Assembly: GCA_963791805.1 (NCBI GenBank)
Contig: CAWBTU010000003.1
Span: forward strand, 930,001 to 994,000
Reading direction: 5' to 3'
Length of the DNA stretch: 64,000 bases
From: JACMJL01 sp963791805
GTDB lineage: Bacteria; Bacillota; Clostridia; Clostridiales; Clostridiaceae
Shown: in pieces, positions 1 through 7,393 of the stretch
How the letters are laid out: each line of letters begins with the position of its first letter
Position numbering within the stretch: position 1 is the stretch's first letter
Notes under the pieces: model-generated
Database searches by the model: none
Seen by the model: the letters and a program-made list of their open reading frames with translations, nothing else
What the model was told of the DNA's origin: nothing
Program-made: the position numbers and the translations under genes

Positions 1-46
1 GGTTTCTATTTATTAGTTGAGAAAACAGGATAAATAAGGAGAGGCT

Positions 47-1816
47 ATGAATATACTTTTAGACGATATTGATATATTTAAATCAAATATTAAGGAATAT
101 ATAAATGAGCAAGACGCTAATAAACGGGAGTATGTAATACGAAGTTATAAATCCTTTATTAAAAGAGCATGTGATTTTAAAATTGATTGTGGTAATATGG
201 AAAATACTATTCCTGATATTCCCAAAGACGCTTATGAGATTATTTTAAGTGAATTGCAAATGTTAAGAAATAAGGTTACTGTAGCAATAACTAATCCGTC
301 TGTTGCTAAAACAATTAATAATGAGAAAAATCTAATTGAGTATATAAAACAAAATGAAGGAATAGAATGTGAATTCGGGAAAATAAATATTGAGATTTCA
401 GAGAAATTGGGACAGGGTGGAAATGGGTTAGTATATGTTGGAAAAATAAATGATATTCAAATAGCTATAAAATTTTTGATTGGGTATAATAGTAATAAAT
501 ATACAAGATTTAAAGCAGAGTATTTTAATATTAATTTAGTAAAAGATAAAATGATAAACATTGTAAATAATATTCAATATGGAGAATTGAAAACATCTGA
601 TAATGTGTTTCCATATATTATAATGAAGAAGTATTCTGAATCATTAAAAGAGTATTATAAAAAGTTGAAAACAATAGAATGGTATGAAGTTAAAAATTTA
701 TATGATTTTTTAACAGATACGCTATTGTACGTGCATAAACAAAGTATTGTGCATAGAGATATAAAGCCTGAAAATATTTTGATTGATGAAAATGGTAATT
801 ACGTATTAGCAGATTTCGGAATAGCTCATTTTACAAAAGAGGACTTTCCTATTAACAATAAAACTGAAAAAAGTGACAGAATGGCTAATTTTGAGTTCTC
901 AGCACCAGAACAAATTGACAGTAAAATAAAGTGTACATATGCTACAGATATTTATTCTATGGCACAAGTTATTTATTGGTTTGTATTTGGAAAAGTACAC
1001 AAAGGAACAGGAATAAGATATTTTGAAGAAATATTTGATAATTCAGAAGCAATTGTAATGAGCAAAATAATACATAAATGCTTACAAAATAACTGTGGCG
1101 ACCGTTATCAAGATATAGAAGAAATAAAAAATCATTACAATATTTTATATAATGATTTGAGTAACAGAAATGATTATGACCCGTTTGAAGATATGTTTAT
1201 TTTACATGATATTCTGAGTAGTACAAATCCAGATTTCTATAATGGAGTATCCTACATTGATGATGTAGAAGAAATGAAAAATTTTTTCAATAAACTTAAT
1301 AATGGAGAGTTTAAAAGAAGAATTGAATTCAATACAGGAATCGGCAATGATACTGTGAAAAAAATTACATATCTTAACAATGGTAACTTTTCAATAGATG
1401 GAAGAGAAATAACAATTGAGAAAATTTGGGGAAGTGTTTCAGATGATTTATATAATGATATTTGTATATTAGAGTTAACACCATCAATACCATATACAAT
1501 TAATGGAGAAGAATATTTTGCTGTAGCTATAATTAATGATGAACTGATTGTACCTATAGAGAAAATACAATCAGGATATATTAAAATTGACGGTATTGTT
1601 CATAAGACACAAGCTCTAAAAATAGAGGAACGACAGATATATAACGAATACAAATATATAGTATTGGGAACATTTCATCAATGCTCTATAATCGTTGAAA
1701 ATGATGAATATATAGAATCATTACAAAAAAAATTAATTTTAAAGAAAGAAATAATTTTAGAATTGAAAAGAAATATTTCTAAAAATAAAGAATATGACGT
1801 TTCCATGAGATTATAG
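47..1816 (+). CDS. Eukaryote-type Ser/Thr protein kinase, accessory
   Basis: A 589-residue protein with a central Hanks-type kinase domain, roughly residues 115-370. Visible are the glycine loop LGQGGNGLV (121-129), the ATP-binding Lys142 in AIKF, catalytic HRDIKPEN with Asp238, and DFG at 256-258, so the kinase looks catalytically complete. No transmembrane segment or PASTA repeats are seen, so it is not the usual PrkC-type cell-wall kinase and is probably cytosolic. About 115 N-terminal and 220 C-terminal residues match no domain I recognise and may sense or bind a target. A good ribosome site (aaggagagg) precedes the ATG. It lies in the island that interrupts radA and converges on a nuclease-like gene, a context that fits phage defence or element control. 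That role is inference; the kinase fold is certain. Confidence 0.85.
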   Translation: MNILLDDIDIFKSNIKEYINEQDANKREYVIRSYKSFIKRACDFKIDCGNMENTIPDIPKDAYEIILSELQMLRNKVTVAITNPSVAKTINNEKNLIEYIKQNEGIECEFGKINIEISEKLGQGGNGLVYVGKINDIQIAIKFLIGYNSNKYTRFKAEYFNINLVKDKMINIVNNIQYGELKTSDNVFPYIIMKKYSESLKEYYKKLKTIEWYEVKNLYDFLTDTLLYVHKQSIVHRDIKPENILIDENGNYVLADFGIAHFTKEDFPINNKTEKSDRMANFEFSAPEQIDSKIKCTYATDIYSMAQVIYWFVFGKVHKGTGIRYFEEIFDNSEAIVMSKIIHKCLQNNCGDRYQDIEEIKNHYNILYNDLSNRNDYDPFEDMFILHDILSSTNPDFYNGVSYIDDVEEMKNFFNKLNNGEFKRRIEFNTGIGNDTVKKITYLNNGNFSIDGREITIEKIWGSVSDDLYNDICILELTPSIPYTINGEEYFAVAIINDELIVPIEKIQSGYIKIDGIVHKTQALKIEERQIYNEYKYIVLGTFHQCSIIVENDEYIESLQKKLILKKEIILELKRNISKNKEYDVSMRL

Positions 1817-1836
1817 AAGTTCATACATATAAATAT

Positions 1837-1880
1837 AAAAAACACATGTAAATTTAAGGATTTCATGTGTTTTTTTATTG
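1837..1880. terminator. Bidirectional terminator between convergent genes
   Basis: A 12-bp stem (1837-1848 with 1864-1875) is followed by a T run on the + strand and preceded by an A run that serves the - strand. It sits between the ends of the kinase gene and the convergent 318-codon gene. Confidence 0.8.
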
Positions 1881-1948
1881 AACAACTATATTGTGTTAAT
1901 TTAATTTGGTATCAGAATTATTTTAGATAACTAATTTATCTTTAATCT

Positions 1949-2905
1949 TTAGAGTTGAATTTTCCTATACATTTTTGTAATATATTCTAAATAACTTTTA
2001 GCTGTAGTTACAGCCTTATCAATTGTTATCTTCTTGTTCTTGAACATAGGTATTTCAGTAAATATTTTAGGTTTGTTAGAGGCTAAATCAATTGAGTTTC
2101 CAATTTCATTACACATATCTGCCATATAATCCTTAAATACACTAAATACATCAAGTCTTTGTGCAAAATCTAATTCAACCTTTATTTTGTCATCCATATT
2201 ACAATATATATTAAGAATAATATCAGATGTTCCAGTGCCAATTCTTATGATGTTTTTTGTTAAGTCTTTAAAATTATGTACTGCTAAATGCCAATACACT
2301 TCTTCTCTTAACCCTTTTAAGATAGCCTTAGCAATAGAATTACCGCAGTGTTCATTATTAAGATGTAATATAAATTTTTTATCTTGATTTACAACTTTTG
2401 AAGTTACCGTAATACATTTACCAACAGTGGGTTGATAATATTTAAGTTTATCTTTTTCATTAAAACCAATATTAATATGGTTTTGCACTTTTAAAATCAA
2501 TTCTATTGGTATATATACAAAATAGACCTTTATATTATAGTAAGTTATTAATTCTTCTATATCCTTTATATCTTCATTCAGAAAATCAGGGGCCATTAAT
2601 ACTATCTGTGCGAATTTGTTTTTTCCAATGATTGATAAAATATTAATCAATTGATTTCTATGAGTTACAAAATCTTTTACACAGTTATGTCTTATGGAAA
2701 CCTCTATAAATGCCAGTGAACCATCATCTACTTCACAAATTAAGTCAACTCTAATTTTATTTTTATTAAGTCTAACTTCGCTATGAATGTTTTTAACATT
2801 AATTCCAACTATATCCTTAAACAGCGCCTCCTTATTTCTAAAAATTTCAACAATGTAGCCCTCCTTATCACAATACTTTTTTATTCCTTGAGTTTTCATA
2901 TTCAT
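1949..2905 (-). CDS. Putative PD-(D/E)XK nuclease-like protein
   Basis: A 318-residue hypothetical protein. The N-terminal part has the spacing of a PD-(D/E)XK nuclease core: Glu43, then Asp54 in KIRVDLIC, then Glu68 in LAFIEVSIR on the next strand. The usual lysine of the E-x-K motif is replaced by Ser70, so activity is uncertain. The C-terminal 130 residues (from about LREEVYWHL) form a second alpha/beta region I cannot assign. The start overlaps the end of the upstream HTH gene by 38 nt, which points to one transcript and translational coupling. It converges on the Ser/Thr kinase. A nuclease paired with a small HTH regulator is common in restriction, toxin and phage-defence loci; that function is inferred, not shown. 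Confidence 0.5.
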   Translation of the reverse strand: MNMKTQGIKKYCDKEGYIVEIFRNKEALFKDIVGINVKNIHSEVRLNKNKIRVDLICEVDDGSLAFIEVSIRHNCVKDFVTHRNQLINILSIIGKNKFAQIVLMAPDFLNEDIKDIEELITYYNIKVYFVYIPIELILKVQNHINIGFNEKDKLKYYQPTVGKCITVTSKVVNQDKKFILHLNNEHCGNSIAKAILKGLREEVYWHLAVHNFKDLTKNIIRIGTGTSDIILNIYCNMDDKIKVELDFAQRLDVFSVFKDYMADMCNEIGNSIDLASNKPKIFTEIPMFKNKKITIDKAVTTAKSYLEYITKMYRKIQL

Positions 2906-3110
2906 ATCTCAACTCCTTAATATTGTTACTGCTCACATCTAATTCAATTAATGCGTTGTGTATTTTATCAAAATTTTTTCTGCCGATATTTCGTTGATTT
3001 TTTCTATATCTACAAATTGTGGAAACATTAATATTTGTAATTTCACTAAGCAATACATTGCTTATTCTACATTTAGTCATTATTATGTTAAGAGTTTCAT
3101 TTGCTACCAT
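2868..3110 (-). CDS. Small HTH regulator upstream of nuclease-like gene
   Basis: An 80-residue protein with a helix-turn-helix stretch around residues 18-45 (LLSEITNINVSTICRYRKNQ), resembling XRE or LacI-type recognition helices. It is first in a two-gene - strand operon and overlaps the nuclease-like gene by 38 nt. It diverges from a second small HTH gene at 3527. An operator-like 15-mer 34 nt upstream of its start (3144-3158) recurs before that divergent gene, so one of the two proteins probably regulates both promoters. Which one does so cannot be told from sequence. Confidence 0.6.
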   Translation of the reverse strand: MVANETLNIIMTKCRISNVLLSEITNINVSTICRYRKNQRNIGRKNFDKIHNALIELDVSSNNIKELRYEYENSRNKKVL

Positions 3111-3143
3111 TCTTTAATCATTCCTTTCAGAAAAACAGATAAT

Positions 3144-3158
3144 GTTCGATTAACGCAC
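3144..3158. promoter_or_regulatory. Operator-like 15-mer, copy 1
   Basis: The sequence gttcgattaacgcac lies 34 nt upstream of the - strand HTH gene. Its reverse complement matches copy 2 at 3488-3502 in 13 of 15 positions; the two mismatches fall in the central AT spacer. This is a candidate binding site for one of the two HTH proteins. Confidence 0.5.
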
Positions 3159-3345
3159 TTTTATTATTTGCTATTTATTAAAATAAATACATATAGTTAA
3201 AATTCAAATATAAGAAACTTAAATATTATTGCATAATAATAAAGTTGTTATTTTTAAATTTGTGAAATATTTTTTTCAGCTCTATTTAAATATAAAAAAT
3301 TATACATTTGTTAAACCGACAACAGTAATATGTTTATAGAGAGTA

Positions 3346-3354
3346 TGATATAAT
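3346..3354 (+). promoter_or_regulatory. Extended -10 promoter candidate
   Basis: TGa followed by a consensus TATAAT, without a good -35. It would start a transcript about 165 nt before the + strand HTH gene at 3527. Confidence 0.35.
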
Positions 3355-3481
3355 AATTTTAAGAAAAATTCTAAAGTTGATATCGGTATTCCCATATTTG
3401 ATTGGGAAACGGAGAATAATAATATTTAATTTGCTCATAAATATGAAATACTATTATCCCTTTAATCATATAAAAAAAATA

Positions 3482-3508
3482 CAAGGTGTGCGATTATCGA
3501 ACTCCTTG
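3482..3508. promoter_or_regulatory. Imperfect palindrome with operator-like 15-mer, copy 2
   Basis: Two 12-nt arms around a TTA spacer pair at 10 of 12 positions (outer CAAGG/CCTTG, inner CGA/TCG). The core gtgcgattatcgaac (3488-3502) is the inverted counterpart of copy 1. It ends 18 nt before the start codon of the 78-residue XRE gene and close to its ribosome site, so bound protein could block either transcription or translation. Confidence 0.5.
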
Positions 3509-3526
3509 ATATTAGAGGATGATTAG

Positions 3527-3763
3527 ATGGAAAGAGATATTAGGAATATGTTAGGGCCTACAATTAAAGTGTACAGAGAAAAAATGGGAATTTCTCAAGG
3601 ATGTCTTGCGGAACGTTTAAATAGGGAAGGTATAAATATAGACAGGACTATGATAGTGAAAATTGAAAATCAGACAAGAAAAATTTCTGATATTGAAATA
3701 TATGCAATTGCTAAAATTCTACAAATAAAGCATAAGAATTTATTTAAGGACATATCCAAATAG
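3527..3763 (+). CDS. XRE/Cro-family HTH regulator
   Basis: A 78-residue protein that is essentially one Cro/CI helix-turn-helix domain: KVYREKMGISQGCLAERL forms helices 1-2, and RTMIVKIENQTRKISDIEI carries the recognition helix and the usual IE-x-G/T turn. The size and single-domain form fit a phage-type repressor, an antitoxin or a restriction controller protein. The start follows gaggatgatt. A palindromic operator candidate sits immediately upstream, suggesting autoregulation, and the same core occurs before the divergent HTH operon. A strong terminator overlaps its stop codon, so it is transcribed alone. Confidence 0.8.
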   Translation: MERDIRNMLGPTIKVYREKMGISQGCLAERLNREGINIDRTMIVKIENQTRKISDIEIYAIAKILQIKHKNLFKDISK

Positions 3764-3797
3764 AAATGAACAAAATTTCTATTTGGATTTTTTGTTT
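3756..3797 (+). terminator. Rho-independent terminator of XRE gene
   Basis: A perfect 12-bp stem (3756-3767 with 3775-3786) with a 7-nt loop, followed by attttttgtttt. The 5' arm contains the XRE stop codon region. Confidence 0.85.
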
Positions 3798-4047
3798 TGA
3801 CTAACATGAACTAAACTTTAAATTGTACTACTTTATTTGTGATTAATTAATATATAAAAATGGGCTTAGTAAATATAAAAATGTTATATGAGTAAATTAA
3901 TGATTGCATTTTTGTTCCAATAGTAGCAGGTACAAAATTTGCAAGTTTTGAATTTCAGCAATTAAGTCTGTGTGATATAATTATTATTACAGAATTTACG
4001 ATGATAACCATGAATACTAAATAACTGGTTACTTTTAGTAGAAAGAA
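3798..4047. other. Non-coding or decayed stretch
   Basis: About 250 nt of AT-rich sequence without a credible start-to-stop gene. A 42-codon open stretch on the + strand (stop-bounded, ending near 4023) reads protein-like but has no start codon, so it may be a gene remnant. Confidence 0.3.
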
Positions 4048-4222
4048 TTGAAAAAAGAACAAAGACCTTTTAGGAAGAACGAAAAGATAGAAATAGAGTT
4101 AAGAATCTATATATCTTAAAGAGCAGTATATTAGTGAAATAATAGAGGCAACTGGGTTAAGTAACAATAGCTATATAGATATATTAATTGAAGTAATGTT
4201 TAAAAATGACCAAATGAGGTGA
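4048..4222 (+). pseudogene. Short broken ORF upstream of coiled-coil gene
   Basis: A TTG after agaaag opens a 23-codon frame (KKEQRPFRKNEKIEIELRIY) that stops in a TATATAT run near 4114. The next frame continues without a break as LKEQYISEIIEATGLSNNSY and runs to a stop at 4222. The span is 175 nt, one more than a whole number of codons, so one indel would restore a basic protein of about 57 residues. It ends 8 nt before the next gene's ATG, as an operon partner would. It is either a decayed gene or a sequence error; no family is recognised. Confidence 0.35.
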
Positions 4223-4230
4223 GGATATAA

Positions 4231-4842
4231 ATGGGGCTTGACAATATAGAAGCTGATGGAAATAACGAAGTAAAAAATAAAGGTGGAAGACCTAAAAAAT
4301 ATGAAACAGATGATTTGATAAAAATAATCTATAAGTATTTGCAACAAGAGAATCCTCCAAAAATTAAAAGGTCTGGTTTAGTAAAATTTTCAGGGATTCC
4401 GATACAAGCATGGAGATTTAATAAGGAAGTAACACGAGAGATAGATACTATTAATAAAAGAATTGAAAATATGCCCTTATTTATTTCAACTGAGGGTATT
4501 AGTGAATTATTATCAATTCCTTCTGGCGAGGAATTAGTAAATACAAATTATAAAAACAAACCTAAATTAACGAAGATAGTCAATGACTTAATTGAACGAT
4601 ATCAGCAAAGTTTTAACGAATCACTTAAAGTAGAAGGCTTAAAAAAAGAAAATGAAAGATTAAAAAGGCAGATAAAGAATTTAGAAGCTGATGTTGAGTT
4701 CTATAAAGAAGAAATGAAAAAGATGGTTGTTCAAAGTACATCTCTACTTGAAAGAAATGAGAAAAATCTAAAGGAGAATGTAGTTGATATTAAAAAATAT
4801 AGTGAGACTAATACCACATTCAAGGACTTGTTTGAGGACTAA
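4231..4842 (+). CDS. DNA-binding-type coiled-coil protein at island end
   Basis: A 203-residue protein. The N-terminus is basic (NKGGRPKKYE at 16-25), followed by a helical segment with the look of a helix-turn-helix (KIKRSGLVKFSGIPIQAWRF). From about residue 125 there is a long charged coiled coil (KKENERLKRQIKNLEADVEF). This arrangement, HTH then coiled coil, is seen in accessory transposition proteins of the Tn554 TnpC kind and in KfrA-like plasmid proteins. It lies 138 nt from the radA junction and just before iterated repeats, so a role in recombination or replication of the element is plausible. No recombinase gene is visible in the window. The assignment to a family is weak. Confidence 0.45.
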   Translation: MGLDNIEADGNNEVKNKGGRPKKYETDDLIKIIYKYLQQENPPKIKRSGLVKFSGIPIQAWRFNKEVTREIDTINKRIENMPLFISTEGISELLSIPSGEELVNTNYKNKPKLTKIVNDLIERYQQSFNESLKVEGLKKENERLKRQIKNLEADVEFYKEEMKKMVVQSTSLLERNEKNLKENVVDIKKYSETNTTFKDLFED

Positions 4843-4886
4843 CGGAAATTTTCATTATGTATAACTAATTGAAATATTAAAAAACT

Positions 4887-4960
4887 AATAGGTTTTATCA
4901 TAAATAGGTTTTATCACTACCTTATAGGTTAACAATATCAATACTTATATAGTTTTATCA
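4887..4960 (+). repeat. Iterated repeats at the island boundary
   Basis: The 14-mer aataggttttatca occurs perfectly at 4887-4900 and 4903-4916 (16-nt period). A degenerate copy follows near 4922-4932 (tataggttaa) and another at 4948-4960 (tatagttttatca). The array stops 20 nt before radA sequence resumes. Such repeats at the end of an integrated element often bind recombinase or accessory protein; here that is inference. Confidence 0.6.
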
Positions 4961-4980
4961 TTAATTTTATTATTAGTTAA

Positions 4981-5709
4981 ATAGGGCATGTTACTAAACA
5001 AGGTGAACTTGCTGGACCAAGGGTATTAGAACATATGGTAGACACTGTACTTTCTTTTGAAGGTGAGAGAACTGAGGAGTATAGAATATTAAGGACTATA
5101 AAAAACCGTTTTGGCACAACAAGTGAAATTGGAGTTTTTGAAATGAGGCAGGAAGGTCTATTAGAAATTTTAAATCCATCAGGTGTATTCTTAGAAGAAG
5201 TCAATTTTAGGCAGGAAGGTTCAGTAGTTGTAGGAATAATGGAGGGCTCAAGACCAATTCTAGTAGAAATTCAAGCTCTTGTTAGTGAAACAAAAGCAGC
5301 ATTTCCAAGACGAACTGCAGTAGGTATAGATACATCAAGATTAAATTTGATTCTTGCAGTGCTTGAGAAAAAGCTTAAGATACCTTTTTATAATGCTGAT
5401 GTATATGTAAATGTGGTTGGAGGACTTAACATAGACGGAACATCTGCAGATTTAGGACTTGCACTTGCTCTAATATCTTCAGCAAAGGGTAGAGAATTCA
5501 AATTAAATAAAATGTTAGTTGCGGGAGAAGTAGGTTTAACAGGGGAAGTGCGACCTGTAGCATTTTGTGATAGAATAGTAAATGAAGGGAGTAAAATGGG
5601 TTTTGAGAGCATTATTATACCTATGAGAAATAAAGGAAAAATACAGCCTGAAGGAATAAACATAATAGGAGTAACATCATTAAGTGAGATTATTATTAAA
5701 GTTTTTTAG
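4981..5709 (+). pseudogene. radA: RadA (Sms) C-terminal half, interrupted by island
   Basis: From the ATA at 4981 the frame reads IGHVTKQGELAGPRVLEHMV, then the RadA-specific KNRFG motif, then the Lon-protease-like domain (DVYVNVVGGLNIDGTSADLG) to a normal C-terminus. RadA is usually about 455 residues; roughly the first 210, with the zinc finger and Walker A ATP site, are absent. Immediately 5' of 4981 is a stop codon and island DNA, so homology ends abruptly. An internal ATG at 5035 could start a truncated product, but without the ATPase core it would not act as the branch-migration/recombination helicase. The 5' part should lie left of the window. disA follows 20 nt downstream, as in intact clostridial genomes. 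Confidence 0.85.
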
Positions 5710-5728
5710 TAAAGTAGGGTGATTTTGT

Positions 5729-6793
5729 ATGAGGATAGAAAAGGATAAAGAACTAACAAGTATTTTAAGATTAATGGCACCAGGAACTCAGCTTAGAGAA
5801 GGTTTGGAAAACATTCTAAGAGCAAAAACAGGGGGGCTTATTGTCCTTGGAGACAATGAGAATGTATTGAAATTAGTTGATGGGGGTTTTGCAATTAATG
5901 CTGAATATTCACCTTCTTATATTTATGAATTGGCAAAGATGGATGGAGCAATTATTTTAAGTAGTGATCTTAAAAGAATAATACATGCCAATACTCAGCT
6001 AACGCCAGAATCTATTATTCCAACATTAGAAACTGGAACACGACATAGAACTGCCAATAGGGTGGCAAAGCAAATTGGTAACATAGTAATTGCAATTTCA
6101 CAACGTAGAAATATTATTACTATTTATAAAGGTGATATAAAGTATGTTTTAAGGGATAGTAGTGTAATACTTGCAAGAGCGAATCAAGCCATTCAAACTT
6201 TAGAAAAATATGTTTCAGTTTTAGATAGAGTAGTTGGAAACCTGAATCTTTTAGAATTTCAAGATTTAGCAACATTGCTTGATGTAATAACGGCAATTCA
6301 GCGTACTGAAATGGTTATGAGAATTGTAGGAGAAATAGAAAGATATATTTGTGAACTTGGTAATGAAGGCAGACTTATTTCTATGCAATTAAATGAGTTA
6401 GTGAAATACGTTGAACAAGATGAAATTTTACTTATTAGAGATTACTGTCAATCTGAGTTGGATTGTAATGAAGTATATAAACAAATTCAAAATATAACAC
6501 AAGAAGAACTATTACAATTAGATTCAATTGCTAGAATACTAGGATATACTGGTGTAACTTTAGTAGATACACTTATCTCACCAAGAGGTTATAGAATGCT
6601 TAGTAAAATTCCTAGAATACCATTAAGTGTTATAGAAAATACCGTTAAACACTTCAAGGAATTAAAAGCTATAATTGAAGCAAGTTATGAACAATTAGAT
6701 CAAGTAGATGGCATAGGAGAGGCAAGGGCCAAAGCCATAAAGAGTGGATTAAGAAGGCTTAGGGAACAATTTATGTTGGATAAACAGATATAG
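5729..6793 (+). CDS. disA: DNA integrity scanning protein, diadenylate cyclase
   Basis: A 354-residue protein that makes cyclic di-AMP from two ATP and couples this to scanning for DNA lesions or branched structures. The N-terminal DAC domain has both active-site motifs: MDGAIILSSD (DGA at 72-74) and TGTRHRTANRVA (RHR at 105-107). A helical linker follows, and a C-terminal helix-hairpin-helix DNA-binding region (DQVDGIGEARAKAIKSGLRR). It lies 20 nt after radA; the two are a conserved pair whose products interact in Bacillus. Transcription from the radA promoter would be affected by the island, so disA may depend on a promoter within the island or radA. Confidence 0.97.
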   Translation: MRIEKDKELTSILRLMAPGTQLREGLENILRAKTGGLIVLGDNENVLKLVDGGFAINAEYSPSYIYELAKMDGAIILSSDLKRIIHANTQLTPESIIPTLETGTRHRTANRVAKQIGNIVIAISQRRNIITIYKGDIKYVLRDSSVILARANQAIQTLEKYVSVLDRVVGNLNLLEFQDLATLLDVITAIQRTEMVMRIVGEIERYICELGNEGRLISMQLNELVKYVEQDEILLIRDYCQSELDCNEVYKQIQNITQEELLQLDSIARILGYTGVTLVDTLISPRGYRMLSKIPRIPLSVIENTVKHFKELKAIIEASYEQLDQVDGIGEARAKAIKSGLRRLREQFMLDKQI

Positions 6794-6824
6794 CATAGAA
6801 AGCAATATCTGTTCCTATGCTATA
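6789..6824. terminator. Hairpin between disA and convergent gene
   Basis: A 10-bp perfect stem (6789-6798 with 6815-6824) overlaps the disA stop. No clear T run follows, but its position between convergent genes suggests a bidirectional terminator. Confidence 0.5.
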
Positions 6825-6840
6825 ATAAGTAAAAATAATA

Positions 6841-7254
6841 TCACCTTAAAGAATATTTACCAAGAGTATCAATTTTATCATATTCTTTAAGAAAAATATC
6901 ATAAAGATTAAGGCCTAATAGGTTGCAAAGAGATGCTAAATAAAAAAGATTATTGCCTATTTCGTTTTCAACAACACCTCTACAGCTATCACAAAGGTTG
7001 CCTTGAATTTGTGGATTTAGAAAGTTTTTTAAATCATCAATATTGTCAATATTGGTGTTTCCAGGTAGTTGTTGTTTTTGAGTTTGAACTTCTATACATC
7101 CACAGTTGGTAACTGTTTTTGCAACGGCTCTATTTATTCTAGCCCCGGATTCCTGAAGCTTTGTCATTATATCTAATATACTTCTGTGCCGTAATAATGA
7201 TTCATCCACGGAATTTTGAAAATCATCAAAAATAACATCCTTCATTGGGTTCAT
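6841..7254 (-). CDS. Cys-rich MazG-like conserved protein
   Basis: A 137-residue protein. The N-terminal half is helical (SVDESLLRHRSILDIMTKLQ). A CxC pair (NCGC) and a CxxC pair (CDSC) flank a variable linker and could bind zinc. The C-terminal segment (EIGNNLFYLASLCNLLGLNL) resembles the helical fold of MazG-type nucleotide pyrophosphohydrolases, but the metal-binding glutamate cluster is not obvious. It is convergent with disA and divergent from carD. A strong promoter precedes it on the - strand. Its function is unknown; it looks like a conserved clostridial family rather than a random ORF, given the SD (gaggag) and the structured sequence. Confidence 0.65.
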   Translation of the reverse strand: MNPMKDVIFDDFQNSVDESLLRHRSILDIMTKLQESGARINRAVAKTVTNCGCIEVQTQKQQLPGNTNIDNIDDLKNFLNPQIQGNLCDSCRGVVENEIGNNLFYLASLCNLLGLNLYDIFLKEYDKIDTLGKYSLR

Positions 7255-7289
7255 CTCCTCTATAAAGCTTTTATAACATTTACATAATA

Positions 7290-7319
7290 ATTATAGTTTT
7301 TTTATAACAATTTTGTCAA
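7290..7319 (-). promoter_or_regulatory. Sigma-A promoter for the MazG-like gene
   Basis: On the - strand TTGACA (7319-7314), an 18-nt spacer and TATAAT (7295-7290) point into the MazG-like gene. Confidence 0.75.
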
Positions 7320-7393
7320 TAAAAGCTTAGTACATATTTTTGTTTACTCCTATATAATAAAACAAGAGCGTTTTTATTAATAGGGGGATAAGC

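Larger units (their letters stand above)
3111..3526. other. Divergent intergenic control region of the island
   Basis: This is a 416-nt AT-rich gap between two divergent HTH genes. It holds two copies of the operator-like 15-mer (annotated separately), an extended -10 (TGaTATAAT at 3346-3354, + strand) and a short hairpin TTCCCA/TGGGAA (3389-3394 with 3403-3408). No open reading frame on either strand looks coding. Confidence 0.5.

Noticed and set aside
4231..4842. Firm call of a Tn554 TnpC protein
   Set aside because: The layout is suggestive, but no tyrosine recombinase genes are adjacent and the sequence match is only by general pattern.
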